The position numbers were made by a program, and so were the translations under genes. A stretch of DNA of 64,000 bases, from the NCBI RefSeq assembly GCF_039521565.1, contig NZ_BAAACP010000002.1, positions 1-64,000 on the forward strand, in the 5' to 3' direction. How positions within the stretch are numbered: the first letter of the stretch is position 1; the number at the start of each line of letters is the position of its first letter. The DNA comes from Paraclostridium tenue. GTDB lineage: Bacteria > Bacillota > Clostridia > Peptostreptococcales > Peptostreptococcaceae. Positions 50,940 to 59,814 of this stretch are shown here, in pieces. The notes beneath the pieces were generated by a model, which saw only the letters and a list, made by a program, of their open reading frames with translations, searched no databases and was not told where the DNA came from.

Positions 50940-53939
50940 CTACTTATAAATAATTTTAATTTTTTTATTCTTAATATCAATATCTTTAATAAATAAGGAA
51001 ATATTTCTTTTAGATATTTCTTCATTAACATAATCAATTCTACTCATTTCTTTATTATTTTTATATATAACTTTTAAAGGGCTATATATATCACACTTAA
51101 TATCTCTTAATATTTCCTTAAAAGTTTCCATTTTCCAAGCCTTAAAATCTTTATTTATATTTTTAATCACATAATCTTTATCAACTCTTCGTATTTTATT
51201 ATTATGCAAATCTCTTTGAAGTTTATTTATTGTTGAATTGTTGTTACCTATATCAAGTATTATAAAATATCCATAATCATATTTACTTCTTATTAACCTT
51301 CCATAGGCTTGTTTTGCTTTTATACTTAATTGAGGATAATTAACATCTTCATAAGATAATTTTTTAAAATTTCTTATAGATGAATGTAATGGATCATCAA
51401 TACTTTTATTTGGAAGTTTATCTAATATTACACAAGTTAATCCTTCTCCTTGTATATCAACTCCCTCAAAACAACTTTTAGATGCTAATACTACACATTT
51501 TTTACTTAAGTCTCTTAAATTATTAATAGAAGTTTTATCTTTAAAGAGCTCTACATTATTTATGTTCAATTTATGAATTAATTTATCATAGACCTTATCT
51601 AATCTATTTTTACTAGTGAACAAAGCTAGTACATGTCCATTGCTGTTTATACATATTTTTTCTATTAAATCTACTGTTTGATTTATAAATTCATCATTTA
51701 AAGCATTATACTTAGGAAATTTATCCATAGCTAATATTTTAGTTTTACTTTCATAATCATATATAGATTCTATCGTTTTATCCATAGTTTTATGTTTATT
51801 TAAACCTAGTGTATTTTTAAAATTATTCATATTGTTATTTATATTTAAAGTTGCAGATAAAAATATAACAGTGTTTACTGTGCTTAAAAACATGCTTTCA
51901 AACATTTCAGCTATATCAATAGGAATAACTCTTATATTAAAGTATTTATATTCATAATTTATATCTATTATTCTACAATAATTATCTAAATCTTCTTCTA
52001 TGAAGTTTTCAATAGTAGTTATTGTGCTATCTATATCTGTAGATTTAGCTTTTATTGTATTAAATAAATAACTATCGTCTTCTCCTTCTTTTTCACATTG
52101 ATCTATTATATAATTTAAATTTTTTAGTATTTCTCTTAAATGAATAATTATATTTTTAAGTTCCTGTCTTATAAAACTTTTTATATCTAATTTATTTTTA
52201 AGCTCAATATATTTAAGTGGTGCTTTTTGTCTATTTATTTCCCAAGAATGATCATATAAGCCATTTTTAAGAGTTTTACTACATTCATACAATATATTAT
52301 TTATACTTTTTTTAACAAAAATTATTGTTTCTTGAAGTTTTTTTCTTATGTTTATATCTAAATGCAATTTTCCTAAAACACTTATATAAAACTTATCCAT
52401 TGTACTAATATTTTTATAGTTTATATCATCGTGAGGATATAATTCATCTACAAGTTTTTCTAATTGTATACTATTAGATTCTAATGTAAAAAAATCATAA
52501 CTTTTTTCCATTAAATTATGACCTTCGTCTATTATTAAGTATTCTAGCTGTTTTTGTTCTTTATATGGCCATTTAGCAAGTAAAGAATGATTGATAACTG
52601 TTATGTGTTCTTTTGGAAGTTCTTTTATACGATTTTTATAAAAACACTTTTCTATACACTTTTCTGGATAACATATATCAGATTCACATCTTAAATCAAT
52701 TATCACGTCATTTATATCTTTAAATACTTCTTTTACATTTTTAGGTATTTCTTCTATATCTCCGTACTCTCCACTTTGTATAAGTTTTTCAATATATAGA
52801 AACTGTAATAGCTCATTTTTAGTTTTAAATATTTTATCTTTTTTATATTCATATAACCTTTTATTACATAAATAATTATTTTTACCTTTCATGCAACCGT
52901 AATTTATTTTATCATATAAATTTAAAGATTTTAAAACTGTTGGTATATCTTTATTTATAAGTTGCATCTGAAGATTTTTAGTATCTGTTGATATTACTAT
53001 CTTTTTATCATTATAAAAAGATTCCATGATAGCAGGTATTAAATATCCAACACTTTTTCCAATTCCTGTTGGAGCTTCTATACATCCTATTTTAGGTGAG
53101 TTATTTTCATCTTGAAATACTTCTTTTATAAACTTTGTAAATTCATATTGTTTTGGTCTAAATATATAACTAAAGTTATTAGATGATGTCCATAATTCAC
53201 TTATTTTTAATAAATTTTCATATGAATTTTTATAGTTTGATAAATTAAAATTATGTTTGTTAGAATTATCGCTATATTTGATTTCATAAGTTACATACTC
53301 TTCATATTCTTTTTTATTATCTATTTCTTTTAAATACTTACTCCATTCCCATTTAGGTAAGTTTGCAGTATGAAAGTATTGATCTAAATTAAAATATAAT
53401 TTATCTAATCTTGATTCTTCATTTTTAAATAACCTTAAAAGTAATGAATTTATTATATGAATATTTAATATACAATCATATAATGCCCTATTTTGTTTGA
53501 CTTTGTTTAACTTAGTTATATTTTTCAAAAGATAGTTTATATTATAATCTTTATGATATGGCTCTAAAATCATAGCTAACTGCATAGAATCTAACAATTC
53601 ATTTTGATACTTATTCCCTGTAAATATATATTTGTCCATAAAACATTTTTGAGAATTTAAATCATAAAAAATTATAGGATAATCTTCTATAAATTCTATT
53701 AATTTATTTTTTATTTGATATATAGTTGGCGATTTATCTAAGTCTTCCATCTTTAAGCTTTTACACATACCAAATACACTGGCAGAAACTTCTTCAAATG
53801 GCTTTATTAAAGTACTAAATTTTGATATTTTACCATCAGTTATTTTTATAGCTGCTATTTCTATTATTTCAGAGGAATTTGGATTTAATCCTGTGGTTAT
53901 TAAGTTTAAATAAATTACATCTTGTAATATGCTTTTCAT
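50940..53939 (-). CDS. DinG-type helicase with an N-terminal exonuclease-like domain
   Basis: 999 residues. Residues about 1-165 resemble a DEDDh exonuclease (YLNLITTGLNPNSSEIIEIAA), but the first catalytic motif, normally D-x-E-T-T-G, reads N-L-I-T-T-G, so both acidic residues are missing. The rest is an XPD/DinG-like superfamily 2 helicase: Walker A EAPTGIGKSVG (about 291-301), DEGH box in LIIDEGHN, four iron-sulfur cysteines in CMKGKNNYLC and CYPEKCIEKC regions, and motif VI QAYGRLIRS. It unwinds DNA with 5'-to-3' polarity in repair. Monocistronic, AGGAGGATG start. Confidence 0.9.
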   Translation of the reverse strand: MKSILQDVIYLNLITTGLNPNSSEIIEIAAIKITDGKISKFSTLIKPFEEVSASVFGMCKSLKMEDLDKSPTIYQIKNKLIEFIEDYPIIFYDLNSQKCFMDKYIFTGNKYQNELLDSMQLAMILEPYHKDYNINYLLKNITKLNKVKQNRALYDCILNIHIINSLLLRLFKNEESRLDKLYFNLDQYFHTANLPKWEWSKYLKEIDNKKEYEEYVTYEIKYSDNSNKHNFNLSNYKNSYENLLKISELWTSSNNFSYIFRPKQYEFTKFIKEVFQDENNSPKIGCIEAPTGIGKSVGYLIPAIMESFYNDKKIVISTDTKNLQMQLINKDIPTVLKSLNLYDKINYGCMKGKNNYLCNKRLYEYKKDKIFKTKNELLQFLYIEKLIQSGEYGDIEEIPKNVKEVFKDINDVIIDLRCESDICYPEKCIEKCFYKNRIKELPKEHITVINHSLLAKWPYKEQKQLEYLIIDEGHNLMEKSYDFFTLESNSIQLEKLVDELYPHDDINYKNISTMDKFYISVLGKLHLDINIRKKLQETIIFVKKSINNILYECSKTLKNGLYDHSWEINRQKAPLKYIELKNKLDIKSFIRQELKNIIIHLREILKNLNYIIDQCEKEGEDDSYLFNTIKAKSTDIDSTITTIENFIEEDLDNYCRIIDINYEYKYFNIRVIPIDIAEMFESMFLSTVNTVIFLSATLNINNNMNNFKNTLGLNKHKTMDKTIESIYDYESKTKILAMDKFPKYNALNDEFINQTVDLIEKICINSNGHVLALFTSKNRLDKVYDKLIHKLNINNVELFKDKTSINNLRDLSKKCVVLASKSCFEGVDIQGEGLTCVILDKLPNKSIDDPLHSSIRNFKKLSYEDVNYPQLSIKAKQAYGRLIRSKYDYGYFIILDIGNNNSTINKLQRDLHNNKIRRVDKDYVIKNINKDFKAWKMETFKEILRDIKCDIYSPLKVIYKNNKEMSRIDYVNEEISKRNISLFIKDIDIKNKKIKIIYK

Positions 53940-54018
53940 TTACATCCTCCTATTTTTTAGTAAACTAATTATATCACTTTAGATAGTTTAAAAAAAGCAT
54001 TCTAATTTTTATATTAAA

Positions 54019-54068
54019 AAAATCCACTTTTAACTATCTTGACTTCAAAACAGTTGAAAATGGATTTT
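54019..54068 (-). terminator. Terminator of the hsmRA operon
   Basis: AAAATCCA/TGGATTTT plus an inner TTTTAACT/AGTTGAAA stem with a C-A mismatch and a G-U pair; the minus-strand exit is TTTTTTAATAT. It is 25 bases from the HsmA stop. Confidence 0.7.
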
Positions 54069-54092
54069 GAATTATTATAAATTAATATGTCC

Positions 54093-54488
54093 TTAGTGCA
54101 TCATACCTATCATAGCACCTATTATATATGGTATTAACCAAATACACCATACAAATATACTAAATTTATGAAATACTTTTTGTTTTTCTTTGTCATCCTT
54201 GTAAAGTACCCATGTAGCCCATACAGCATGAAATAACATAAGTAAAATAGCAATTGTTCCTGTTATCCCATGAATTGTTTGAGCAGTTGATGAAATAGCT
54301 ATAGTTCCTGATTTAGCTATTTGTCTCATAAGAAAAGTTCCTGTTGTATCACATATTAAACCTAAATAAAATATTATTACATGATTTTTCTTTAATACTT
54401 TAGCCTTTCTTTCACTAAATACACCTACTGTATAAAATACTAAAGCTAGTGTTATAGCAGTTATAGCTAATACTAATTTAAAACTCAT
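54093..54488 (-). CDS. hsmA: HsmA-family heme-associated membrane protein
   Basis: 131 residues, four helices. It matches the HsmA family (TIGR03987): GVFSERKAKVLKKNH, LICDTTGTFLMRQIAKSG and TIHGITGTIAILLMLFHAVWA (in two overlapping segments), with conserved His residues near helices 2-3 that could ligate heme. In Clostridioides difficile, HsmA with its regulator HsmR handles heme stress. Here it lies 79 bases downstream of a MarR gene in the same order. Name given by family and context. Confidence 0.8.
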   Translation of the reverse strand: MSFKLVLAITAITLALVFYTVGVFSERKAKVLKKNHVIIFYLGLICDTTGTFLMRQIAKSGTIAISSTAQTIHGITGTIAILLMLFHAVWATWVLYKDDKEKQKVFHKFSIFVWCIWLIPYIIGAMIGMMH

Positions 54489-54567
54489 GATGTCTCCTCC
54501 TTTTAGTTTGTACGCAAACCATTTTTATTTAATTATTATATACCCACTTCAATAAATTGTGAAACAA

Positions 54568-54987
54568 TTATTTTATTTTTTCTTTTATTAATTTTAAAGA
54601 CTTAACAATATCTTCTTTTTCTTCTTCTGTTAAATTATCAAATAAATTTTCAAAGGCTGATTCTATTTTTACTCTAAAATCTTTTGCAAATTCCAATCCT
54701 TTTTCTGAAAATTCTATATATGTATTTCTCTTATCAGATTCATATTTAATTTTTTTTATATATCCTGCTTGTTCAAGCCTGTTTACAATCCCTGATACCG
54801 TTCCTTTTGATAAATACATTTCCTTACATAATTGGCTTATATTAATTTTTTTATTGTGTGCAACAAATTTTAACACTATTATTTGTTGATGTGTAAGTCC
54901 ACTTCCTAATAAACTTGATTCTATTTTATTAATAGATTTTGAATGTATCTCTCTTATTAACATTAATATTTTAAATGAATCTATCAT
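54568..54987 (-). CDS. hsmR: MarR-family regulator, HsmR-like
   Basis: 139 residues. A MarR winged helix: GLTHQQIIVLKFVAHN, NISQLCKEMYLSKGTVSGI plus VNRLEQAGYIKK, then SDKRNTYIEFSEKGLEFAKD. The start at 54987 follows GGAGG by five bases; the longer frame begins with the ATG in GGAGGCA's own stretch. Upstream of a HsmA-family gene it is best read as HsmR, a heme-responsive regulator that activates hsmRA in C. difficile. Divergent to a siroheme-reductase-like gene, 107 bases apart. Confidence 0.75.
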   Translation of the reverse strand: MIDSFKILMLIREIHSKSINKIESSLLGSGLTHQQIIVLKFVAHNKKINISQLCKEMYLSKGTVSGIVNRLEQAGYIKKIKYESDKRNTYIEFSEKGLEFAKDFRVKIESAFENLFDNLTEEEKEDIVKSLKLIKEKIK

Positions 54988-55094
54988 AACTGCCTCCATA
55001 TTTATTTTTCTTATAAATTATATTAAATACCTTTAGCTATATATTGTAAATAATGTTATAATAAATTATTAAAAATAAGTAGAGGATTTTAAAT

Positions 55095-55745
55095 ATGGAA
55101 AATTACATTAAGACTCAAAAAACTTTAACTGACAAAAAAAGATTTACTTTAACTCCAAATTTATCTTCACCGTTTATTTCTCCTGATACTATAATACATA
55201 TTGGTGAAATAGCAAAAAAATATGGTGGAGTTTTAAAATTAGGATCCAATCAAAAAATTTCAATTATTAATTTAAAAGAAGATTGTTTAAAAGAAATCTC
55301 AAAAGAACTACAACTTGATTTAGTTCCTAAGAGTAAATTTTTATTAACTAATATAACATTATGTACTTCTAACTTTTGTAGAATGTCTAAATATCCAACT
55401 ATAGGTATCTATATGAAATTAGTAAAAAAATTTTATAAAATGGAGCTACCTGCAAAAACTAAAATAGGTATATCTAGTTGTAAAAATTCATGTAATAGTG
55501 CTTATACTAAAGATATTGGTATAGTAGTAGATAAAGATGGTAAATTTTTTATAACTATGGGTGGACGTGCTGGTACTAACCCTAAAGCAGGATATACTAT
55601 TGCTTCTGGCTTAAATGAAAATCAAACGATCTTAATACTTAAAACTGCTATCACATATTATAAAACTAATGCTAATGACAAGGAAAAGTTAAGAGATTTT
55701 ATAGACAGAATAGGTTTAGATTCATTTATAAAAAACTTGTGTTAA
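55095..55745 (+). CDS. Nitrite/sulfite-reductase-like 4Fe-4S siroheme-domain protein
   Basis: 216 residues, much shorter than a full reductase. It keeps one ferredoxin-like half-domain (about 1-85) and the Fe-S/siroheme site: CTSNFCRMSK (about 93-102) and SSCKNSCNSAYTKDIGIV (about 131-148), giving four cysteines in the C-x5-C...C-x3-C pattern. Small reductases of this kind occur in anaerobes and may act in sulfite or siroheme-linked redox reactions. Divergent from hsmRA; both could draw on tetrapyrrole. GAGGA precedes the ATG. Monocistronic. Confidence 0.82.
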   Translation: MENYIKTQKTLTDKKRFTLTPNLSSPFISPDTIIHIGEIAKKYGGVLKLGSNQKISIINLKEDCLKEISKELQLDLVPKSKFLLTNITLCTSNFCRMSKYPTIGIYMKLVKKFYKMELPAKTKIGISSCKNSCNSAYTKDIGIVVDKDGKFFITMGGRAGTNPKAGYTIASGLNENQTILILKTAITYYKTNANDKEKLRDFIDRIGLDSFIKNLC

Positions 55746-55750
55746 ATAAT

Positions 55751-55806
55751 AAAAATACTGTATTAATTCTAATTTTTATCATTAGAATTTGTATACAGTA
55801 TTTTTT
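55751..55806. terminator. Bidirectional terminator
   Basis: Outer stem AAAAATACTGTA/TACAGTATTTTTT and inner AATTCTAAT/ATTAGAATT, with T-rich exits for both convergent genes. Confidence 0.8.
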
Positions 55807-55819
55807 ATTTAAATATTAT

Positions 55820-56758
55820 CTACTTTAAAGAGTTTATTCTAATAATATCTAATTCTTCTTCTGTAAAAATCTTATTTGAATAAAGCATTAAATATTCTTC
55901 ACTAACACTAGAATCAAATACTATTAAATCATCAGTATTTATACTTATATTTATCCCTTTATCAAATAATTTTTTTATAGGATGATTTTTTATATCATCT
56001 ATAGCTTTTAAGTATATGTTACTAGTTGGACATATATTAAGTCTTATATTTCTATCTTTTATCATATCTAATACATAGTCATCTTCAATTGCTCTAAATC
56101 CATGTTGAAGTTCATCTAAATTTAAAGTATTTATAGCATCTTTAACATTACTATATCCTAAAAATTCACCTGCATGAGCTTTTAACTTAAGACCTTTACT
56201 CTTTCCATATTCATAATACTTTTTATATCTTTCAAATCCAATTAATTCTTCATCTCCATATAAATCCATCGACTTAAATATATTGCTATCTATAAGTGAT
56301 GGTATTATATTTTCTAAATTTGCATCAGTTATACTCTTTGCTATTCCTATTTCAGGTCTAAAATCTATATTTTCTTTATATTTTTCAACTATATTTTTTA
56401 TACCACTAAAAAATTCTTTGCTATCTTCAAATCTAAGTACATCATGACAGTCTATACTAGCTTCTAACAAACTTACTCCATCTTCAATAGCATTTTTTAC
56501 TGTTTCTTCTATCGTCCATAAAAAATCATCTTTAGTTCTTATATGATTTATATATTCATTAAATATAAAGTCATCCAATCCTTTTATTCCATACATATTT
56601 TTAGATGGACTTTTTATTTTCCCGTTAGTATATTTATATATATTTTTAAATCTCATTCCTAATCCACCATGATTATGTAGTTCACCTTTAGGTATAGTCT
56701 TTAAGCCATCTATATCTTTATTCATTAGGTATTCTTTAAACTTCTTGCTGTTTTCCAT
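55820..56758 (-). CDS. Adenosine-deaminase-family protein
   Basis: 312 residues, slightly shorter than classical adenosine deaminase. The metal-binding start ELHNHGGLG (H-x-H, about 27-35), LKAHAGEF (His and catalytic Glu, about 190-197), LQHGFRA (about 212-218) and ISINTDDL (Asp pair, about 276-283) are in order, so all catalytic positions appear present. The substrate could be adenosine or another aminopurine-like ribonucleoside. Its 5' third is duplicated 2.5 kb away as a decayed copy at 58981-59324. Divergent to an ABC-ATPase fragment. Confidence 0.85.
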   Translation of the reverse strand: MENSKKFKEYLMNKDIDGLKTIPKGELHNHGGLGMRFKNIYKYTNGKIKSPSKNMYGIKGLDDFIFNEYINHIRTKDDFLWTIEETVKNAIEDGVSLLEASIDCHDVLRFEDSKEFFSGIKNIVEKYKENIDFRPEIGIAKSITDANLENIIPSLIDSNIFKSMDLYGDEELIGFERYKKYYEYGKSKGLKLKAHAGEFLGYSNVKDAINTLNLDELQHGFRAIEDDYVLDMIKDRNIRLNICPTSNIYLKAIDDIKNHPIKKLFDKGINISINTDDLIVFDSSVSEEYLMLYSNKIFTEEELDIIRINSLK

Positions 56759-57267
56759 TTATATCTTCCTCTCATTTACATATATTTTCTCATTATACCA
56801 TATATATTTTTCAAGTAAAAAACATGTTGATATTAATAAAAAATATAAAAAATTTAGTGGTACAAATTCTCGTAAATTTTAATATTATAAAATATGCTAG
56901 TTAAATCATAGGGGGTGGCATCATGCAACCAATAGTAGATGTAAAAAATCTTGCCAAAAATTTTTATAATAAAGAGGGTGAGGTAGAAGTCTTAAAAAAC
57001 ATTAATTTTTCTTTAAATGAGGGTGAAATATTTACAATACTTGGACCAGCTGGAAGTGGTAAGTCTACTATTTTAAACATACTTACAAAACTATTAGAAC
57101 CTACTTCAGGTGAAGTAAATATAAAAGGAAACATTGGATATATGTTTCAAAAGAGCATTTACTAGAGTGGAGAAATATTATAGATAATATAACTATAGGT
57201 CTTGAAATTCAACATCAAAAAACACCTCAAGCTATATCTAAAATTGAAAATTTATTAAAGAATTATA
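56416..57267. repeat. Imperfect direct repeat, left copy
   Basis: The sequence runs from inside the adenosine-deaminase-like gene, through the divergent promoter gap, into the ATPase fragment. It is repeated at 58981-59814 in the same orientation. Long tracts agree, for example the shared GGGGGTGGCATCATGCAACC at the ATPase start. The copies differ by scattered substitutions and small gaps. Confidence 0.8.
56923..57267 (+). pseudogene. Truncated ABC ATPase, decayed duplicate of 59470-60222
   Basis: The first 75 codons match the intact ATPase almost exactly, with an intact Walker A GPAGSGKST. At GYMFQ the frame shifts (KSIY, then stop at 57165) where the intact copy continues RDHLLEW. Out-of-frame DNA continues to match to about 57267, at the codons for ...SLLK, and then stops. 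Signature and Walker B are missing, so no working ATPase is made. The GGGGGTGG ribosome site is kept, so a short N-terminal peptide could still be translated. Confidence 0.88.
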
Positions 57268-57679
57268 TGAAGTAAAATCAACTTTAATTTCTGATTTTAT
57301 ACTTATTTTCCCAAATTTAATTTCTTCAATTTTAAATTTTTTGTATATATGTATCTGTCTATATAGATAATTGTGAAATATAATTATATATTTTTTCAGC
57401 TAAATTTTAATTTTAATAAAATCCATTTAAAGTATTTTGCAAAGCTAATACCAGAACATTAGTATAGATATCCTATCTTCAATAAGTACTAAAATCATCT
57501 CGTATTTTGATCAATCTTCTAATCTATTTTTAACAATGATCTATAGTTTCTAAGTAAGCTTTTATTTACAGAATTATAGAACTAATATTACCAATAAATG
57601 AGTTTCAATTGTAATAGTTAATGCATATAATAATATTGCATTATATGTAATTAATTTTTTAAATAGAGGTGCAAGTTAT
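57268..57679. other. Upstream region of the collagen-like gene
   Basis: About 410 bases with no gene. CATATAATA at 57624-57632 fits the -10 pattern of mother-cell sporulation promoters (CATA-N3-TA, SigK-like), 48 bases before the start of a spore-surface-type gene; the -35 is not convincing. Nothing else is recognised. Confidence 0.35.
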
Positions 57680-58642
57680 ATGAGTGCAAATCATAATAAT
57701 TATTATAAAAAACCATATAATTGCAATTCATGTGATTGCGAATCAACATATAATTATAATTCATATGGTTGTGAACCAACATATAATTACAATTCATGTG
57801 GTTGTGAACCAACATATAATTACAATTCATGTGGTTGTGAACCAACATATAATTGCAATTCATGTGGTTGTGAACCAACAAAGTGTTGTTGCCAATACCT
57901 AATATGTCCTGCTGGCCCTACTGGTCCTGCTGGTCCTACTGGTCCTACTGGCCCTGCTGGTGGTGCTACTGGTCCTACTGGCCCTGCTGGTCCTACTGGT
58001 GATATCGGTCCTATTGGTCCTACTGGCCCTACTGGTGATATCGGTCCTACTGGTCCTACTGGCCCTACTGGTGATATCGGTCCTATTGGTCCTACTGGCC
58101 CTACTGGTGATATCGGTCCTATTGGTCCTACTGGCCCTACTGGTGATATTGGTGATATCGGTCCTACTGGCCCTACTGGTGATATCGGTCCTATTGGTCC
58201 TACTGGCCCTACTGGTGGAGTATTGAATTTTGCAGATTTCTATGCATTGATGCCCCCAGATAATGCAGCAACCGTTGCCCCTGGAACGGATGTAAGTTTT
58301 CCTCAAGATGGACCTTCTAGTAGTCCAAATATTACGCGTACTGGACCTAGTTCATTTAACTTAGCTTTAATTGGAACCTACCAGATATTGTTTCAAGTTA
58401 GTGTAGACGAAGCAGGTCAATTGATTTTAACTCTTAATGGATTAGATTTAGCATATACTGTTGTAGGTAGAGCAACAGGAACATCTCAAATTGTAGGGAT
58501 GGCGATTGTTACTACAACATCAATAAATTCTATATTAACTGTACGTAATCCTGCCGGCAACTCAACAGCACTAACAATCACTCCTAGTGCAGGAGGTACA
58601 AGACCTGTTTCTGCACACCTTGTTATAACTCAACTTGCATAA
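57680..58642 (+). CDS. BclA-like collagen-like exosporium protein
   Basis: 320 residues. Residues 13-67 are five 11-residue Cys/Tyr/Asn repeats (consensus YNYNSCGCEPT), then KCCCQYLICPA; residues about 79-178 are a collagen Gly-X-Y domain of about 33 triplets, dominated by the unit GDIGPIGPTGPT; residues 179-320 form a BclA-type C-terminal trimerisation domain (FADFYALMPPDNAATV, GTYQILFQVSVDEAG, SAHLVITQLA). Such proteins are trimeric spore-surface filaments, often glycosylated on collagen threonines. The gene is richer in G+C than its surroundings and lies between two direct repeats. AGAGGTG precedes the ATG by 8 bases. Confidence 0.92.
   Translation: MSANHNNYYKKPYNCNSCDCESTYNYNSYGCEPTYNYNSCGCEPTYNYNSCGCEPTYNCNSCGCEPTKCCCQYLICPAGPTGPAGPTGPTGPAGGATGPTGPAGPTGDIGPIGPTGPTGDIGPTGPTGPTGDIGPIGPTGPTGDIGPIGPTGPTGDIGDIGPTGPTGDIGPIGPTGPTGGVLNFADFYALMPPDNAATVAPGTDVSFPQDGPSSSPNITRTGPSSFNLALIGTYQILFQVSVDEAGQLILTLNGLDLAYTVVGRATGTSQIVGMAIVTTTSINSILTVRNPAGNSTALTITPSAGGTRPVSAHLVITQLA
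57716..57880 (+). repeat. Five 33-bp tandem repeats coding Cys-rich units
   Basis: Five in-frame copies of a 33-base unit encode YN(C/Y)NS(C/Y)(D/G)CE(S/P)T. They are nearly identical in DNA (aattcatgtggttgtgaacc core), so recombination can change their number. Confidence 0.88.
57914..58216 (+). repeat. Collagen-coding tandem repeat
   Basis: Gly-X-Y triplets built mainly from a 36-base unit for GDIGPIGPTGPT, with one unit shortened and the phase broken once near GPAGGAT. The DNA copies are almost identical, so the array probably varies in length between strains. Shadow frames on other phases here are not genes. Confidence 0.88.
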
Positions 58643-58669
58643 AAAATGCAAAAACTAAGGAGACTTTAG

Positions 58670-58700
58670 CCGCCTTGATTATTTCAAGGCGGTATTTTAA
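58670..58700 (+). terminator. Terminator of the collagen-like gene
   Basis: CCGCCTTGA/TCAAGGCGG with a five-base loop, unusually G+C-rich for this window, followed by TATTTTAA. It lies 28 bases after the stop. Confidence 0.78.
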
Positions 58701-58980
58701 GTACTAAAATTGTTGAATTAAAACTTCTTCAGGTCTACCCACAATATTTACGATTTTTTTATCAAATTCACTTCAACCTTATTAATACCAAAACTTATTT
58801 TGATATAAATTTCAATTCTTTACCAAAAAAGAAAAAGATCAATAGGTATACTAACCTTTTTCTTCTCTTTAGAATCTTATTATGTCAAATATTTCTTATA
58901 ACATCTATATTATATATTTATATACTTATTTCAAGCTTTTTATATTAACTCTAAATACTTAGAATTGACATACCCAAGAC

Positions 58981-59324
58981 CTTTATTATCTTCAAATCCA
59001 AGTACATCATGACAATCTATACTAGCTTCTAATAAACTTACTCCATCTTCAATAGCATTTTTTACTGTTTCTTCTATAGTCCATAAAAAATCAGCTTTAG
59101 TTTTTATATGATTTATATTATTCATTAAATATAAAATCATATAATCCCTTTATTCCATGCATATCTTTAGATGGATTTTTTATTTTCCCATTAGTATATT
59201 TGTAAATATTTTTGAATCTCATTCCTAATCCACCATTATTGTGTAGTTCACTTTTAGATATAGTCTTTAAGCCATCTATATCTTTATTCATTATGTACTC
59301 TTTAAACTTCTTGCTGTTTTCCAC
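58981..59324 (-). pseudogene. Decayed 5' copy of the adenosine-deaminase-like gene
   Basis: Matches residues 1-115 or so of the intact gene at 55820-56758 (MENSKKFKEYIMNKDIDGLK, then WTIEETVKNAIEDGVSLLEA). The H-x-H ligand motif is damaged (HNHGG to HNNGG), a frameshift separates two pieces near 59120-59140, and homology ends after LGFED. The catalytic C-terminal two-thirds are absent. It is part of the right direct repeat. Confidence 0.88.
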
Positions 59325-59814
59325 TTATATCTACTTTTTAATTATCATATATATTTTTCAAGTAAAAAACATGTTGATATTAATAAAAAATATAAAAAAT
59401 TTAGTGGTACAAATTACCATAAATTTTAATATTATAAAATATGCTAGTTAAATCATAGGGGGTGGCATCATGCAACCAATAGTAGATGTAAAAAATCTTA
59501 CCAAAAATTTTTATAATAAGGAGGGTGAGGTAGAAGTCTTAAAAAACATTAATTTTTCTTTAAATGAGGGTGAAATATTGACGATACTTGGACCATCTGG
59601 AAGTGGTAAGTCTACTATTTTAAATATACTTACAAAACTATTAGAACCTACTTTAGGTGAAGTAAATATAAAAGGAAACATTGGATATATGTTTCAAAGA
59701 GACCATTTGCTAGAATGGAGAAATATTATGGATAATATAACTATAGGCCTTGAAATTCAACATCAAAAAACACCTCAAGCTATATCTAAAATTGAAAGTT
59801 TATTAAAAACTTAT
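58981..59814. repeat. Imperfect direct repeat, right copy
   Basis: Right partner of 56416-57267, about 2.55 kb away in the same orientation. It includes the decayed deaminase copy, the divergent gap and the first 345 bases of the intact ATPase gene. The 1.7 kb between the copies holds only the collagen-like gene and its flanks. Confidence 0.8.

Noticed and set aside
57716..58216. Regular direct repeats resembling a CRISPR array
   Set aside because: The repeats are in frame, contiguous without unique spacers, and encode protein repeats; no cas genes are present.
57899..58306. Long open frames on other phases across the collagen domain (Arg/Thr/Ser-rich or Val/Leu-rich)
   Set aside because: They are shadows of the Gly-X-Y repeat DNA; no ribosome sites, and their repeats only mirror the collagen code.
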